From Serinus canaria (Eukaryota > Chordata > Aves > Passeriformes > Fringillidae), in NCBI RefSeq assembly GCF_022539315.1, contig NC_066329.1, positions 3,509,072 through 3,573,071 on the forward strand: DNA of 64,000 nucleotides, in the 5' to 3' direction. A model generated the notes under the pieces. It saw only the letters and a list, made by a program, of their open reading frames with translations, did no database searches and was not told the origin of the DNA. The translations under genes were made by a program, and so were the position numbers. Shown here one piece after another: positions 1-12,800 of this stretch (position 1 is its first letter; the number at the start of each line of letters is the position of its first letter).

Positions 1-707
1 TACCAGGAAAAAAAAGCAGCCTGCCACACTCTCACACCCTTCCAGCTCTTATATCTTCTTAGCTGTCTGATATCAACTGCTTCATTGCCAGAAACCCTGG
101 CCTCTATTAATATTGCTCCTGCCACACCTAATGGCTAGGATAGTAGCCCAACCACTCTAATTTTTCAAAGTCCTTCTGGCATGACAAGTGTGAGAAGAAA
201 TTAATTATCTCTAGGATTTAACATGACACCTAGGGATCAGATATCTGCAGTATAAGTGAGCACAGCTGGCACGTGACCATCTTCTGGCACAAAGGTACAG
301 AAACAAATTCTCTATAAAGGCATATAACAAAGGTGAGCCAGAGGAAATGAAAGGTGTAATGCATTCTCCAAAGCAATTCAGCCACCTCACAGCTCTTGGA
401 ATAGATTTAAAGAAAGGAAAATGCCCCATTAAACAATGGCAGGCAGAGCATGTGTGCATCAGGATCTGTTTCTTTATGACAGGTTCTATCTCTTACCATG
501 CTAGAATTATGGAGGCCCAATGGAAACTGATGCAGCAAGAAATGATACACAAATGAACAATTCATCTGACTGAAAAAATGAAGTTATTTTTTTCTCCATA
601 CTTCAGAACCACGGGCCTTGAGCATGCAAGTCTTCCACTTCAGCTTCTGATCTGAAACTCTGACTCACAGCAGGGGAGATGGACAGCGAGCATTGATCCC
701 TTCTCAC
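1..707. other. CABP1 last intron (partial)
   Basis: I see no reading frame or exon here. I looked on the minus strand for the expected terminal residues FVRMMSR plus stop and did not find them, so the terminal exon lies left of the window. No recognisable repeat. Confidence 0.6.
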
Positions 708-855
708 CTTCAAAATCAACACGCCCATCTCCATTCAGATCCACGTCCCGGATGATCTCTTCAATATCCCGGTGACCCACCTGCTGCCCTAGAAGTTTCT
801 TCATGGCTTCTCGCAGCTCACTGGTACTGATCTCCCCATCTCCATTGGTGTCAAA
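708..855 (-). CDS. CABP1: CABP1 exon encoding EF3 and most of EF4
   Basis: The 148-bp exon follows an acceptor ending TGCAG (858-856) and ends before donor GTGAG at 707. It encodes [18 protein letters not shown], a linker, and [13 protein letters not shown]. The EF3 loop is [12 protein letters not shown] with ligands D1, N3, D5 and E12. The EF4 loop starts [11 protein letters not shown]; its twelfth residue, Glu, is completed by the next exon outside the window. Entry is phase 0 and exit is phase 1. Confidence 0.95.
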
Positions 856-3800
856 CTGCAAGTACATGAAAAATACCAGCAGGGGAAATACAGTTAAGGG
901 AAACAGATCTTGATCTGGATTGGTTTTTGTATTGTCTTGCTCCTAAGCGCTCTTTATTTTCACCATTCCTTCCATGTCCCTCCTTTTCCTCCTTTGAGTG
1001 TCCTTTGGATCCAGTCTGTCTTTTCTCCTCACAAAACCCTTGCAAATGCTGTCTCTGCACCAGCTTTTCTTTTCCTTGCCTCAAGAGTTCCCTTATCTTA
1101 GCAATGTTCTCTGCTCTTCCCTTATTTCATGCCTGACTGGGCTCTTTCTAGATCTTCCACTGTGCTGCTCTCTCCTCCTCCTCTTCTCCAGTGGGTCTTC
1201 TTCTCTCTATCCTGTCTTGTGTTGCTCATCTCTCTGGGGGCACGCGGAAGGGATCACTCACCTCTCTGAAGGCATCACGGAGTTCTTTTACACCAATCAT
1301 GTCTGCAGTCTCTGCTAGAAGTTTTGGTCCCATCAGCTCAACAAAATCTTCAAAATCCACATGGCCACCCACTTGGGACAAGATGAAAGATTGTGTGTAA
1401 GAACTCCATAAGTTAGCCAAGACCAGCACTTGCTTTGCATTTCTGTGTGCCCCAGAGAGCGCTTGGCCCTCCAGGAAGCAAAGCACAGAAGATGTGGGAC
1501 AGTGGAAAGAAAAGGAGAGGTAGTTTTACCCTGTATTTTCTGGATTATGGGCTGGGCAGAATGAGTCCCAGTTATTCCATCCTAGGCTGCCACGGACTGT
1601 CCCACCCTTATTGCATCACATAGTATGTATCAGAGGCTTGATCGTTCTAGTGCTTATAGCAACACTCTGCTGCGCCTGTGCCAAAGGGCACGGCAAGGGC
1701 ACAGCATGATGTTCCTGCAGAGCCTGGGCAGTGCCCTGCAGCACTGGTGCAGCCCTGCTCTATTACAGCAGCTAATGTATGTCCAACTGTTTATCCATGG
1801 TATTAGTTCTTTTACTTGTTAGTGCCCTGAGAGCTGTCAGCAACATTCTCAAATTCCCAAGCACTTGTGTGCCAGGCTTACCAGCTGCTTTTGTGTGTGA
1901 CTGGTTGCATATGTCGCAGCTGTTCTCATTTCCTTGACCAAGTAATTTGTCCTTTTAACATAATCCTGTGTCAGAAATAACATGCACTAAATATGCCTCT
2001 CCCCACCTGGCTGAGGGTGATACACTGCACTGCCACAGATGAGGGCTGACAAAAACGATGGTGAAAGACAAGGGTCACAAACACAGTTACAGTGAATCAG
2101 ATGCATTTGTCACATCTTTCCATGACTGCAGCAGATGCTCCCATCTGACGCTGCCAGCACAGCTCGCTCACAGCCCATCCCCAGGCACACAGCAGATACA
2201 CAAAAAACCACCACAGATCAACAGCCCATCCATCACCCATCTAAATGAAGCATCCCTATCTTCCCAGGGTCGCCCTTCAGTCTGACACCATCTGACAACA
2301 GCTTCAATGTGACAACACACAGAACCTGTGCACCGGTGCCTGACTGCACACATTAAGGGCAGTTTTATACCTGACAAGCATGAAGGACAACCCTTCCACT
2401 TGTTCCCATATACAGCACAGTCCACACAGTCCCTTTGATAAGCAAAAACAAAGGCATTGACTTCTAGGGACCACAAACAAACAGGAGAGATGACAAGAAG
2501 TGAAAATCAGAACCAAAGAAGAGAGGGGGGAAAAATCCAAAGGGAAAGAGGCAGCCAGAGACCAAGAGAGCCTGAGGCAATGATGCAGGGCACAGCAGCA
2601 ACAGGCAGGTACAGCTGGGTGTGTATTACTCACAGTTCATGTTGATCTGCTGGGATAGCTCTATTAGCTCCATCTCAGTAGGCATGTAGCCCATGGTCCG
2701 CATGCAGTTCCCCAAGTCCCTGCAGTTAATAAACCCATCCTTGTCTTTATCAAACTCCTTAAAGGCTTCTCTTAATTCTGCAGGAAAGGAAGAACAATAT
2801 TGTCAGTGACAGTTTGAAATACCTTTTCCAAGAAAACTCCCCAGAATAAACAGCACTTTATGAAGCCAGACTCTCTAAGATACTCAGTATTTTCCCAGCA
2901 GATCTCCCTACATGAGGCAATGACTGGAGCAAGTTAAGCTCTTCTGTCAGCAGTGCTGCTGGCCCATTCCTGGCAGGAAAGCTTGCTCGGACTACAAGTG
3001 TCACAAACACTTCATTGCTAAACTGTGCTCCCTAAAGAAACTGCACTTAGTAAGTTTTTCCAACACTTACCTCTACAGTCTATTATACACCCCTCACTGT
3101 AGGGTTTAGCAGGTAAGACAGCTTCCTTGGAGCCATATTATAGTATCATGCTCCACAACACTTTCTGTGGGAGCTGGAGGGACAACAGTTCCCTAAAAAC
3201 CAATATCCCATAACTTACTTATCCTCTCACCCTGAAGAATATGGAATGGATGCAAATTCCTTTACAGTCAGAACTCTTTCCGTTTTATACATTATTTCTT
3301 TCACTGGGATTAGTCCAGTAATCATCTCCCTTGATTTGCCCTAAATAATTTTAACCCACGGGGGCCACCATGAAAGGGCCAGCCAATAGGTTTTCTCTGG
3401 GCAGGGAGAAAGGGGACAAAGAAGAAACAACAAATTTTACCTTCAATTTCTTCAGGACGGAGTTCTCTATCCTGTAAAAAGAGAACGTATTATGTTAAAG
3501 ACATTTGTTGGCCACGAAATAGTTTCAAAATAGCACTTGTTGGTACAAAGGGTTCTGGAACAAGCCAGAAAGTGAGAGAAGAAACAAGAAGGTGATGACA
3601 TGTTTAATACCATCTACCTAGGAAGGCTTCTCAGCTTTCCTTCCCAAAGAGAGGGGTGTTAACCTGCACACATTTCTCTGCAAGCCCTCTCCCTCTCATC
3701 TGGTGGACAGGGGGATGACAGGTGGTCCCAGAATAGACCCAGACCAACACAGCAAGATTTGTGGCCTCCCCACTGATGGTATTATTGGCAACTTCAGAAG

Positions 3801-6800
3801 CTGCTTCATCATTCCACAGCACCAAGTTCTGGAGCAGAGACTGTCCCTGTAGCAGTTATGATCTCCTCTGGAGCTCTGATTGTATTTCTACTGCCCTTCC
3901 TGCTGACACACACAGATCAAAGCAGCTGGAAGCAGTCCTTGTAACCAGCAGGTCTAAACTATCATCTGCTCAGATCACTGCTTGATCTCTGTCCTTCTGG
4001 CAAGACAGCAACAGCTATGAGGTCTCTCACAGTCAATGTCTCAGTGACATCTCCTACAATCTGTCCCCACAAAAAGGTAGTAACTTCTCCCTTCCCCCCA
4101 GCCTCAACTCCACATACAAGCATTTTGAAACCAGTCATGAAGGCAGACACACAACATATACATTATCAAGGTCATCCACAAATGAAACAGGACAAGGATT
4201 CACCATGTTCAGGAAACACTGTAACTTCAAACATCCAATTTGAATTTCTTGGAAGAAGGGGAGGATATAAGAGTATAGGGAAGTTCCAACACTGCACCAG
4301 GAAGAAGAGATGAGCATAGAAATGCACTGCTTTCTGGTTTAAATGCCCTTTCTAATTCCTCTCATGGCTCCCAGGCAAATCCAAAACATCTGAGAATTTG
4401 GAAACACAGAAACGCGATCTCTTTTGTCGTCTCACTCTCGGCTTTTCCCCTCAACTGTGGGGAGTTTCTCCTTGCCTTCCAGGTGTCCTCCAGCCTCACC
4501 ACATGTGCCTGGAGACGGTGCCTTTGATCAGTTTGAGAAAGATGATCCTTTGCTATTTAACCACAGGCTCCTCTGGAAACTCTAATGGCAGCTGCTCAGA
4601 GTGCATAGCAAACTAGGACACACACTGGTTTACGTCTGTGCAGAAGTGGGCTGTGCCAGAGAAATGACCAGCTTGCCACTCATAACCTTCCCACAGGCAT
4701 CTCTGTGCTGGATGGAACTGTCGGAGCGTGCTGGCTCTGCTGTTTCATCCTTCACAGACCTGGTATTTTCAAACATGTCATCCCATTTGTTCTGCTTTCA
4801 TCAATACCAAGTAATAAAGCAATTCAATCTCCTCAGACCGGATGCAGGAGGCATAATTGCCCTCCTGCCTTAGATAAAATAACAGAAGAAAACCACCCGT
4901 GATCAGTTCCAGCACCTTGTGCACTTTATTCCAGAGACTGCAAACACTGATCTCTGGAGATAGTGGCTGGGTGCACAGCAGCTGCAGGGCTGTGAGTGCC
5001 AGCACTGCAGTGCAAAGGGTGCCATGACTCACCCATAGTAGCTGCTGTCTTGTGACAGTGGCCAGGGTAGGACCTGGGCCCTCCTCCAGCACAGTCCTCA
5101 CAAGACCATCCTCATCCTCCTCCTCCTCCTCCTCCTCCTCCTCCTCCCCCTCACTGAAGACCACACTGTAACTGACATCGGTGACACTTGTCAGAAGTGG
5201 GGGCTTCAGCACTGGCTCTAATTTTGCACACCAAAGAATTTGCATTTGCCAGATACTGCAAATGGAGAAGGAGGGGGAGGGTTTAAGTCCCTCCAAAAAT
5301 CTGACTCAAGTGATAACTAACATCAGGAAGAGGTTTTCTGTTTTAAATTTGAAAGATCCCCTAAAATTATTAGGGAGTAAAATTGCTTGGGATAAAATGG
5401 GCTGAATCACTCTAAAGCTTTCGGAGAACATATGGGGAGAGGAATAAAACTATTCCAAGAGTTAAGATCCTAGATATGAGCAGAGGTGACCCCCAGACAG
5501 TCCATTATACTTAATGGTCTTACCCTCATTTATTTCTGTTCTATGCACAAGAAATCCTGTCAGCCTAGAAAATCAGTAAAAATAAAGCTGTGTATTAGAT
5601 GCACTTATTCTACATCGGGGTACTTAGAGACATCACTAATCCTATTTTGGAGACCTCTCAGAGTACAGTGAGCTTCCATGGCCTAAGCAGGATGGACACT
5701 TGTCCAGCTGTCCACTAGGGAGCTGGACCTATCTCCTGTGAAAGGTGGCTCTGTGCAGGTCAGCAAGTGTACCTGTGCAAGAGTGTTTTTCATGTTCTAG
5801 TGACCTGGCACAGGGACTGTGGGATCACTTAGTGGCTGAAGGTTAGGTAGAACAAAAGCCTTTTGATCAATAATGGCACCTAATTACTCTTTTTTGAGTT
5901 GTTGGTTGAAGCAGAGGTTTCAGAAATAAAGACCTACATGTCTCCTACAGCTGTAGATGACCATATCAACACAAAAGCAGAGATTTCTTACAGAGGCAAT
6001 AAACCTCTGGCTCTGAGGCAACTGGGGTAAGCTTTGTTTCACCACAAGAACATGGAAGGCACTGGGTGAATATCTGACAATGCACATATGCACTTATACA
6101 TATCCATAAAAGATGTGTTAATCATATTAGGTTGTCTTTAAATTCACATTGTTGTAGAAGTAGAATGTTTGGGGGCAAAAATATGTTCTAGTTCTTCTAA
6201 AGACACAATATTGGGGTGCATACATGCAAGCAGATATTTTCATTGTTTGTATATAAATGCATACATTGGATGCACGTGAGCACCTAGTTACAATAGGTGT
6301 GACTGAATTAATAGAAATGGTTTTGCTATTTCTCTCTCTCCATGTGGGAGGGTAATAACATTTGGTAGCCTGGCACTATTTGCAAATATAAGGACAGTCT
6401 GATGCTCCTCAGTTTAACTGGCTGGGATTGCTGCAGTGTCAGGCTGGATATGCCAGTGCACAAGAGATCGTGTCTGGATATCTGTGAGGAGGCAGCTGTC
6501 TGCTTATATCTACTGGTACTAGTGTGCTCACTGTGAACTGATAGGAACAGTATCAAATATGGACAGCTTGTTCCCAATACAGATGCCCTAATTTGCATTT
6601 AACTGGCTATTTAGGCTTTACATGCTAATCTGAGCCTGGGAATGAGAAATGGGTGTCTTGCTGGAATAACAGCTTTGAGCACTGGACTCTTCCTGAGTCC
6701 ATATGATCATAGGCAAGTCCTGAAGTCCTAAAACGTTTTCATGAATCCATATGATTATGGCTACTCGAGTGTAGGCTTGGATCTATTTTCCATAGCTGTA

Positions 6801-9800
6801 GGTTTAGAATTCTCCTTTCTTGGTGTCTAGGCACAAGGGTATCTGCACATCCTTCAGGTTAGACATTTGCCTGTGACTCTATCTGCACTTGGAGCTGGAG
6901 CCGGAATGCTCGAGATCCAGGGCTGGGAGTTACAGAGCTCCACGCAGACGGAGCAGGGGGGCGGCTCCGCATCCCCGACTCTCGTCCACGTGGCTTTGTG
7001 CGTGTCTCGCCCCGCTGGGTGTAACTTACGTACAGGCTGCCTGTTTTCTGCGAAGCCCTTCCTCAGGAAGATGCATGCTGGCCCCAGCAGGTTGTGCATG
7101 ACGGCGCAGTTCTGGGCCAGCACCATGAGCGGACCCTGGTACTCGCCAGCCGACGACCCCTCTTCGCTCGTCTGGACAGCTTTATAGCTCGTCTTCTCGT
7201 CATGGCGGATCTTCCCAGCCAACCAGCAGCAAGCAAACAACACAACAGAGGATGTTACCTCCCCATCTCGTTCCTCTGAAGTTTTACTGAACCGCCTCGC
7301 AGAGACATAATTGCTAAATTTCTTTCATCTAGCGCACACTGCGTCCCCCCCACCGGCCTATTAGGATTTGTACAGAAGCAGTAAGTCCAGGAGTTCACTT
7401 TCAAAAGCTGAAAGAACAACCAACCACGAGAATTTCTCTTTGAAATGACATCAAACTCTCAGCACTGCTCACATCTACCCAGACACAGCCCAAAGTGCCA
7501 CACTCCCACAATGAGCCCCAGAGTTAGCACTGCTTTGAATGAGCTGCAAAGGACATGCACATCCAAACTTAACAGTACGTGTGCCAGCCCGTGCCCCGGG
7601 CATCCCCAGGAGACCAGGGAGACCAGGCAGAGCCTGCACGAAGCCACTGCACAGGCTCCACGTTACTTTTCAGCAGCACAGCATCACACGCTTTAGCACG
7701 TTTTCAGAAGACCATTTACAGCATCAGGTGGCCCTGCCAACTGCAGGCTCACGCTGCCTTGTGCAGCTACTAATTAGTTATATCCTCAGGGTTTGAGGCA
7801 CTTACTGCCATGGCCTCTTTTAATCACTGACAGTCCCAAAGTGGAGATCAGACACGGGCACAACATTTTTGAGTGTTTGCAATTGCACATTTTCTAAGTG
7901 CACACGTCCTGCTAAGCTAAGGCTCCAGAACAGAATCCAGCACTGGATTTTATAAGGAGGCGCTGCTTTCCTTTTATAGAAATGCATTTCCCTGGCTCTG
8001 CAAAAAACCTCTTATCCTGATATTCCCATGCAGCTATAAAAAGCCAACACAACCCACAGGACCCTTGGTTTTACAGAATAAACATTAATCATACATTAGA
8101 TTCCTCTTCAGGAATGATTCTACTTTTACAGCCAGCGTTCCCAGGGGTGATCAGAGAAGCTCTGTCACTTGTCATTGTCTCTATTAACCCTTTCCTGAAA
8201 GCCTGAGGTAAATTTTCAGGCTAAAAGACCGGACACAAACACCTCCCATTCACACTCGTCTGAGACTATTGTATCTACTTGCTATGTCTGTCATGTGCTA
8301 TTACATTGCATGCATGGCTTGTAATTTGTCTTTTTGTACACAGTCTTACACCAATCTGCTCATGTATAATGTCATGTGAATATCAAGCATCAAAACAAAA
8401 ATAACTCAAAAAGCAAACCAGGGAGAAAGAAAATGATGAAGCAGAAAAGCGTTTTCATTGCAGTCGTGGCTGAGAAAGGAATTGGTCTCTGATTAATTCT
8501 GACACATAGGACACTTGTCCTTAAAAAACTGAAAGATGAGCATCCATCCACGAATGGCATATTACCAGCTCAGCTAAATGTCAAGACATCTGTGTTGAGC
8601 TACACAGCTTTGTGACATCAATGCAATGTATTTTCAAAATTATCAGCTTTATTTCCTGGCACATTTTTCAGTTTAATATACCAAATAATATGAATCACTT
8701 AAATACCCCACATTGGTGTTTAATTCCAGGGAAGCCACATGAAGGATGCAAAGCCCCACAGCCCCAAATGTTTGTTTGCTGACACTTCCAGTCAATAGTT
8801 TATTACCAAGCTATACAGCAGTACCTCATAATAGTCATCCCATTATTTTTCTGTCTCACTAGTGGTTGCCAGTTTGACAAAACAGTTGCCAAGAGCCACT
8901 GAGGACTGTGACCAGACAAACTGCTTCAGTGCCAGAATACCAAGATGAACAGCTCAGCAAGGCTCCCTGCCCTGCACTGTCACTGCAGGCAGGATTTATG
9001 GCATTCAGTGTTCCCTCTGCCAGCAGTCTCACAGGTTCTCCTGCAAATATCCACTCAAGTTCCCTTCACTATGCTCCTTCTACATCGCAGAAGAGAGGGC
9101 AAGGGAGCTCTGATATTGGTATGGGGCAAAGAAACATCAGCCACCCATTACAGGGGAACAGCAGTAGCATGACAAGGAAAATGCAAGAATAGGACTGGGG
9201 AGATCAGGCTTTCCCATTCCCTTCTTAGCAAAGGACCACTAAGCTTCCTGGCCAAGTCCAGCCCTTGGCTGTGTCAGACCAGCAGATTATGGAGTGGGAA
9301 GACACCTGGTTGATCTAGAGAGACCAAAGTGGTGGAGAGGTGTGGTGAAGTGAGGGACCTGGATGCCAAGGCTTTTAATTTCTGCACAGCAGAAGCACAC
9401 CAGGATTCACTTCATTTCTGGCCTGAGTGTCAGAGGGGCTTTGCAGAACAGCAAGCCAAGAGGGGCCTCGATCCCAACTGCAATATCTCTTGGAGGGAAA
9501 AGCAGCCAGGATGGCTTCCACGATCAGCTTCCAACAACAGACAGGGAGTCACAGCCTGAACAAGCAAGGTATCCTGGTGTCATCCAGACCTAGACCAAGC
9601 CAGCTGGTGCCTGGGAGTGAATCCCAAATTTTGGGTTGAAATCATGTATTCAAGAGTTCAGACTGTCACCCAAGAGCAGCTTCCACACGTGTTGTCTGCA
9701 ATCCCCCCTCTTTCACATTTCAGCAAAATGAGTTTGCTCAAAGTAAAATCTGAGAAAAATTACTGGGATCATATAACAGCCAAGTGAAGTTGGGCAATGT

Positions 9801-12800
9801 TAAGACTGATCTGCAAAGTCTGCACTATAATCATGTGTGCTGTGATGAAAAGAATGGCAGAGTATCAGGACCTGTCAGGATGAGTGCCTTGTTTCATAGC
9901 TCACTAGAGTGATGCCTGAAAAATTCTCTCATTCAGCTTTGCAACTTTTTCTCTTCAGTCTTGACATCCTAGGCCTTGTAACTAGGCATAAAGTGAGTTA
10001 TTCAGAGCAGCTTTTAGGAATAAAAGCATAAATTACCTCAAAGACTGACAACACAATTTACAGGTTCTTGAATCTATTTCAATTCAAGCAGCCTGGCTAC
10101 CTGTCAGACTTTAATTGCAATTGCCTTGTACAGCTGCAGCCAACTCCTTTTATTCCAAGTTGAAGGCGACCTACAAGCAACCAAGCTGGTTTTTCATATG
10201 TGCAACATTTGGGTGAACCTCAGCTACTTCTGCGTCTCCCTGCAGGTCACCCTGACCCAGGACTGGTCTCAGCACTGCCTAACTGCTTGGTGATGAATTC
10301 CCTCATCAAGTATCCCAGCTCCCCCACAGCAGCACTGTGCCATTACTGGCTTTGTTTACAGCAGCCAAGATAACAAGCAAATTGTGTTTCTATACAGAAG
10401 AGGCCAAAATGCAGCCAAAAGAAACTCTATGATGGAGGTCCTCTCTCTCCCAGACAGCTCCCGTGCAGAGAAGCTGTCCCAGGTGGCAAGTGTCCTGGAT
10501 AAAGCATCGTGATGGCAGTGGCATTTCACTGTTGTCAAGGTCTCCACAGAGGCAGCATCTCATTGCAATACTTTGGATAACCAGCATAACTTTATCATTT
10601 ATGGACAATGAACTGCATAGCTTTTTGCTGAGCTATTAGATTTGCAGCAATGCCAAGTGAGAACCATGTGGCTGACAGGTACACAGTGCTGTAAGGACTT
10701 CCTCAGTCAAACAAGAAATGTTTCTGGGGCATGTCATTCCCATTTCAACCCAGTCCATAACAGCAGAATTATTCCTGAATCTAGATTGTCCCAGGACCAC
10801 TGCAAAACCCCAGTACAGAGTAGACTGTGGGCTGAAGCCTAACAGATACATGTGGCAGCTCACAAAGTCCAGCTGGGCCCAAGCATGTAGACACATGGGC
10901 CACGCTGACGTGCAACATGATGCACAAACACACAGCCAGGGCCCAGTGTATCCACTCACAAACAGATCCATGGACAAGCAGAACAGAGAGAAAAATATGC
11001 TTTCGTACCCAAAACACATACCAAAACTAATTGTTTCATATGCAAGGATGGATAGACATAAAAACGTGCATGTCTACACACAGACTTCTGTGTGGACATG
11101 CACCAGCAGGTGAGCACACACAGCACCATAAAAGCAAGGACATGTGTGTGATACACAGAAATGCCTTCTGCGCTCACAGCAAACCTGCTCAAGCACTCGG
11201 GATGCCTGTGCAGAGATGTAAAGAGCTAAGGACACACACGTACCTCAGATGGGCCCATAGGTGTGCATACTCTTACACAGCAATGGCAACACGTACAGAC
11301 ACGTGACCCTTCAGCTGTACATGCATATATGTCCCTACACCCATGACATATGTGATTACTCAAGCAGGTAACTCTCAGCTGAACACAAGCACAAGCTCAC
11401 TCCTGCCCTGACAGGAGTGTTCCAGCACACTGTGCACATCGACAAGCACATGCTTGCACGTACCCAGAGGAGAGCTGTACACACACAGAGAGCAGGACAC
11501 GAGCCTACACACACATTTATTTATACATATTATGGCTCTCAGCATCTTGGGCTCTACTGGCTGCACTTGCATGAGCAGCTCTTACAGAAAAAGTCTGGTG
11601 AAGAAGCTGAACCCTTCATACTCATCTCTGTGTTTCTCCCACCTCCCATTCTCGTCTGCCCACAATGTCACCCATCCCAAGAAGCAGGGCTGGATTGATT
11701 CAGGGAACATACCTTTTTAGAGAGGTTTCTCAGAGGAGACTTCACACAGTTGCCCATAATATGTTGAGGCTGCCTTTCCGGTGGACTTGGTTATAAAGGA
11801 ACTGAAGCAATTGATCCCATTAAAGGTATTCCTTGGGAGTAAAGCAAGAAAGGCAGCACCAGGCAAATCCAAACAGCTCCTGGCTGCTGGGGCTTTCCCT
11901 CTTCAGGGAGCTTTTTCTCTCTCTGCCTCTCCCTCTCCGTATTTTACTTTATGTTCACTTTCTTGAAGAGATGAAGCAGGAAGGAGAGGGAGGGGAGAGA
12001 AACAGACAGAAAGAGAGGGAGAGAGAGAGAGTGAGTGAGAAGGGGGGAAGAGAGGGAGGCGGATGTATAATCTACATCAGATTAATGTTCAAATCCCTCC
12101 CACCCCCCTCAATCTGCAGGCAAGATTGTTTCACTCATAGGAGAGGGCTGTTTCAGGGAGAATTAAAACAGAGAGGCAATGCAAGAAGTGATTTCAGTGA
12201 TGAGTTCTGTGAATCTAGCTAGTTTGGGTCCACACAGCCTCTGAACACTGCATCTCTACCCACCCCCCTTCTAACTCCTCTTGGCTTTTCAATCACCACT
12301 GCACTAGGCTGGCCAGAAGGCAATCCACTTAGGGGCTTGGAGCAGACCACAGCTCCTTTCAGAGCAGAAATGGACCAATTTATCTGGGTGGGACCTGTTT
12401 CAGCTTATAAATACCAGCTGACTAAGAACTGTCTGACTTTTTTTCTGTCACGGTAGAAGCAAGCCTGGACACAGCAGTCCTGGGACCCTACAACACTCTC
12501 AGCCCCAGGACAGTAATATTTAACCACAAGGGAGAGACGTTGAGCCAGTCTTGCAGTAAAGTTTTTCCAGCTTTCTGCAAGTAAAAATCAATTGGCAGTT
12601 TAACCCGCACAAGTCTGCCAAAGATGGGCTCACACCTGAATTTTAAATCTAAACAGCCCCAGGTTAGATAATGTGAATCAAAGAATTTTGATGTCAGATC
12701 CATCTATTTCACTTGCAAGAGCCCAAGTCCTGGAATAAATAAAAGGCACCTGAACCTAGAGCTGGCTCTATACTTTGGACTTTATGCCTGTAGCTTAGAA

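Noticed and set aside
4778..5296. A 172-codon minus-strand frame with a Glu tract inside a CABP1 intron
   Set aside because: The Glu run is the (TCC)n microsatellite read in reverse; the rest has no family resemblance and no flanking splice logic tied to CABP1.
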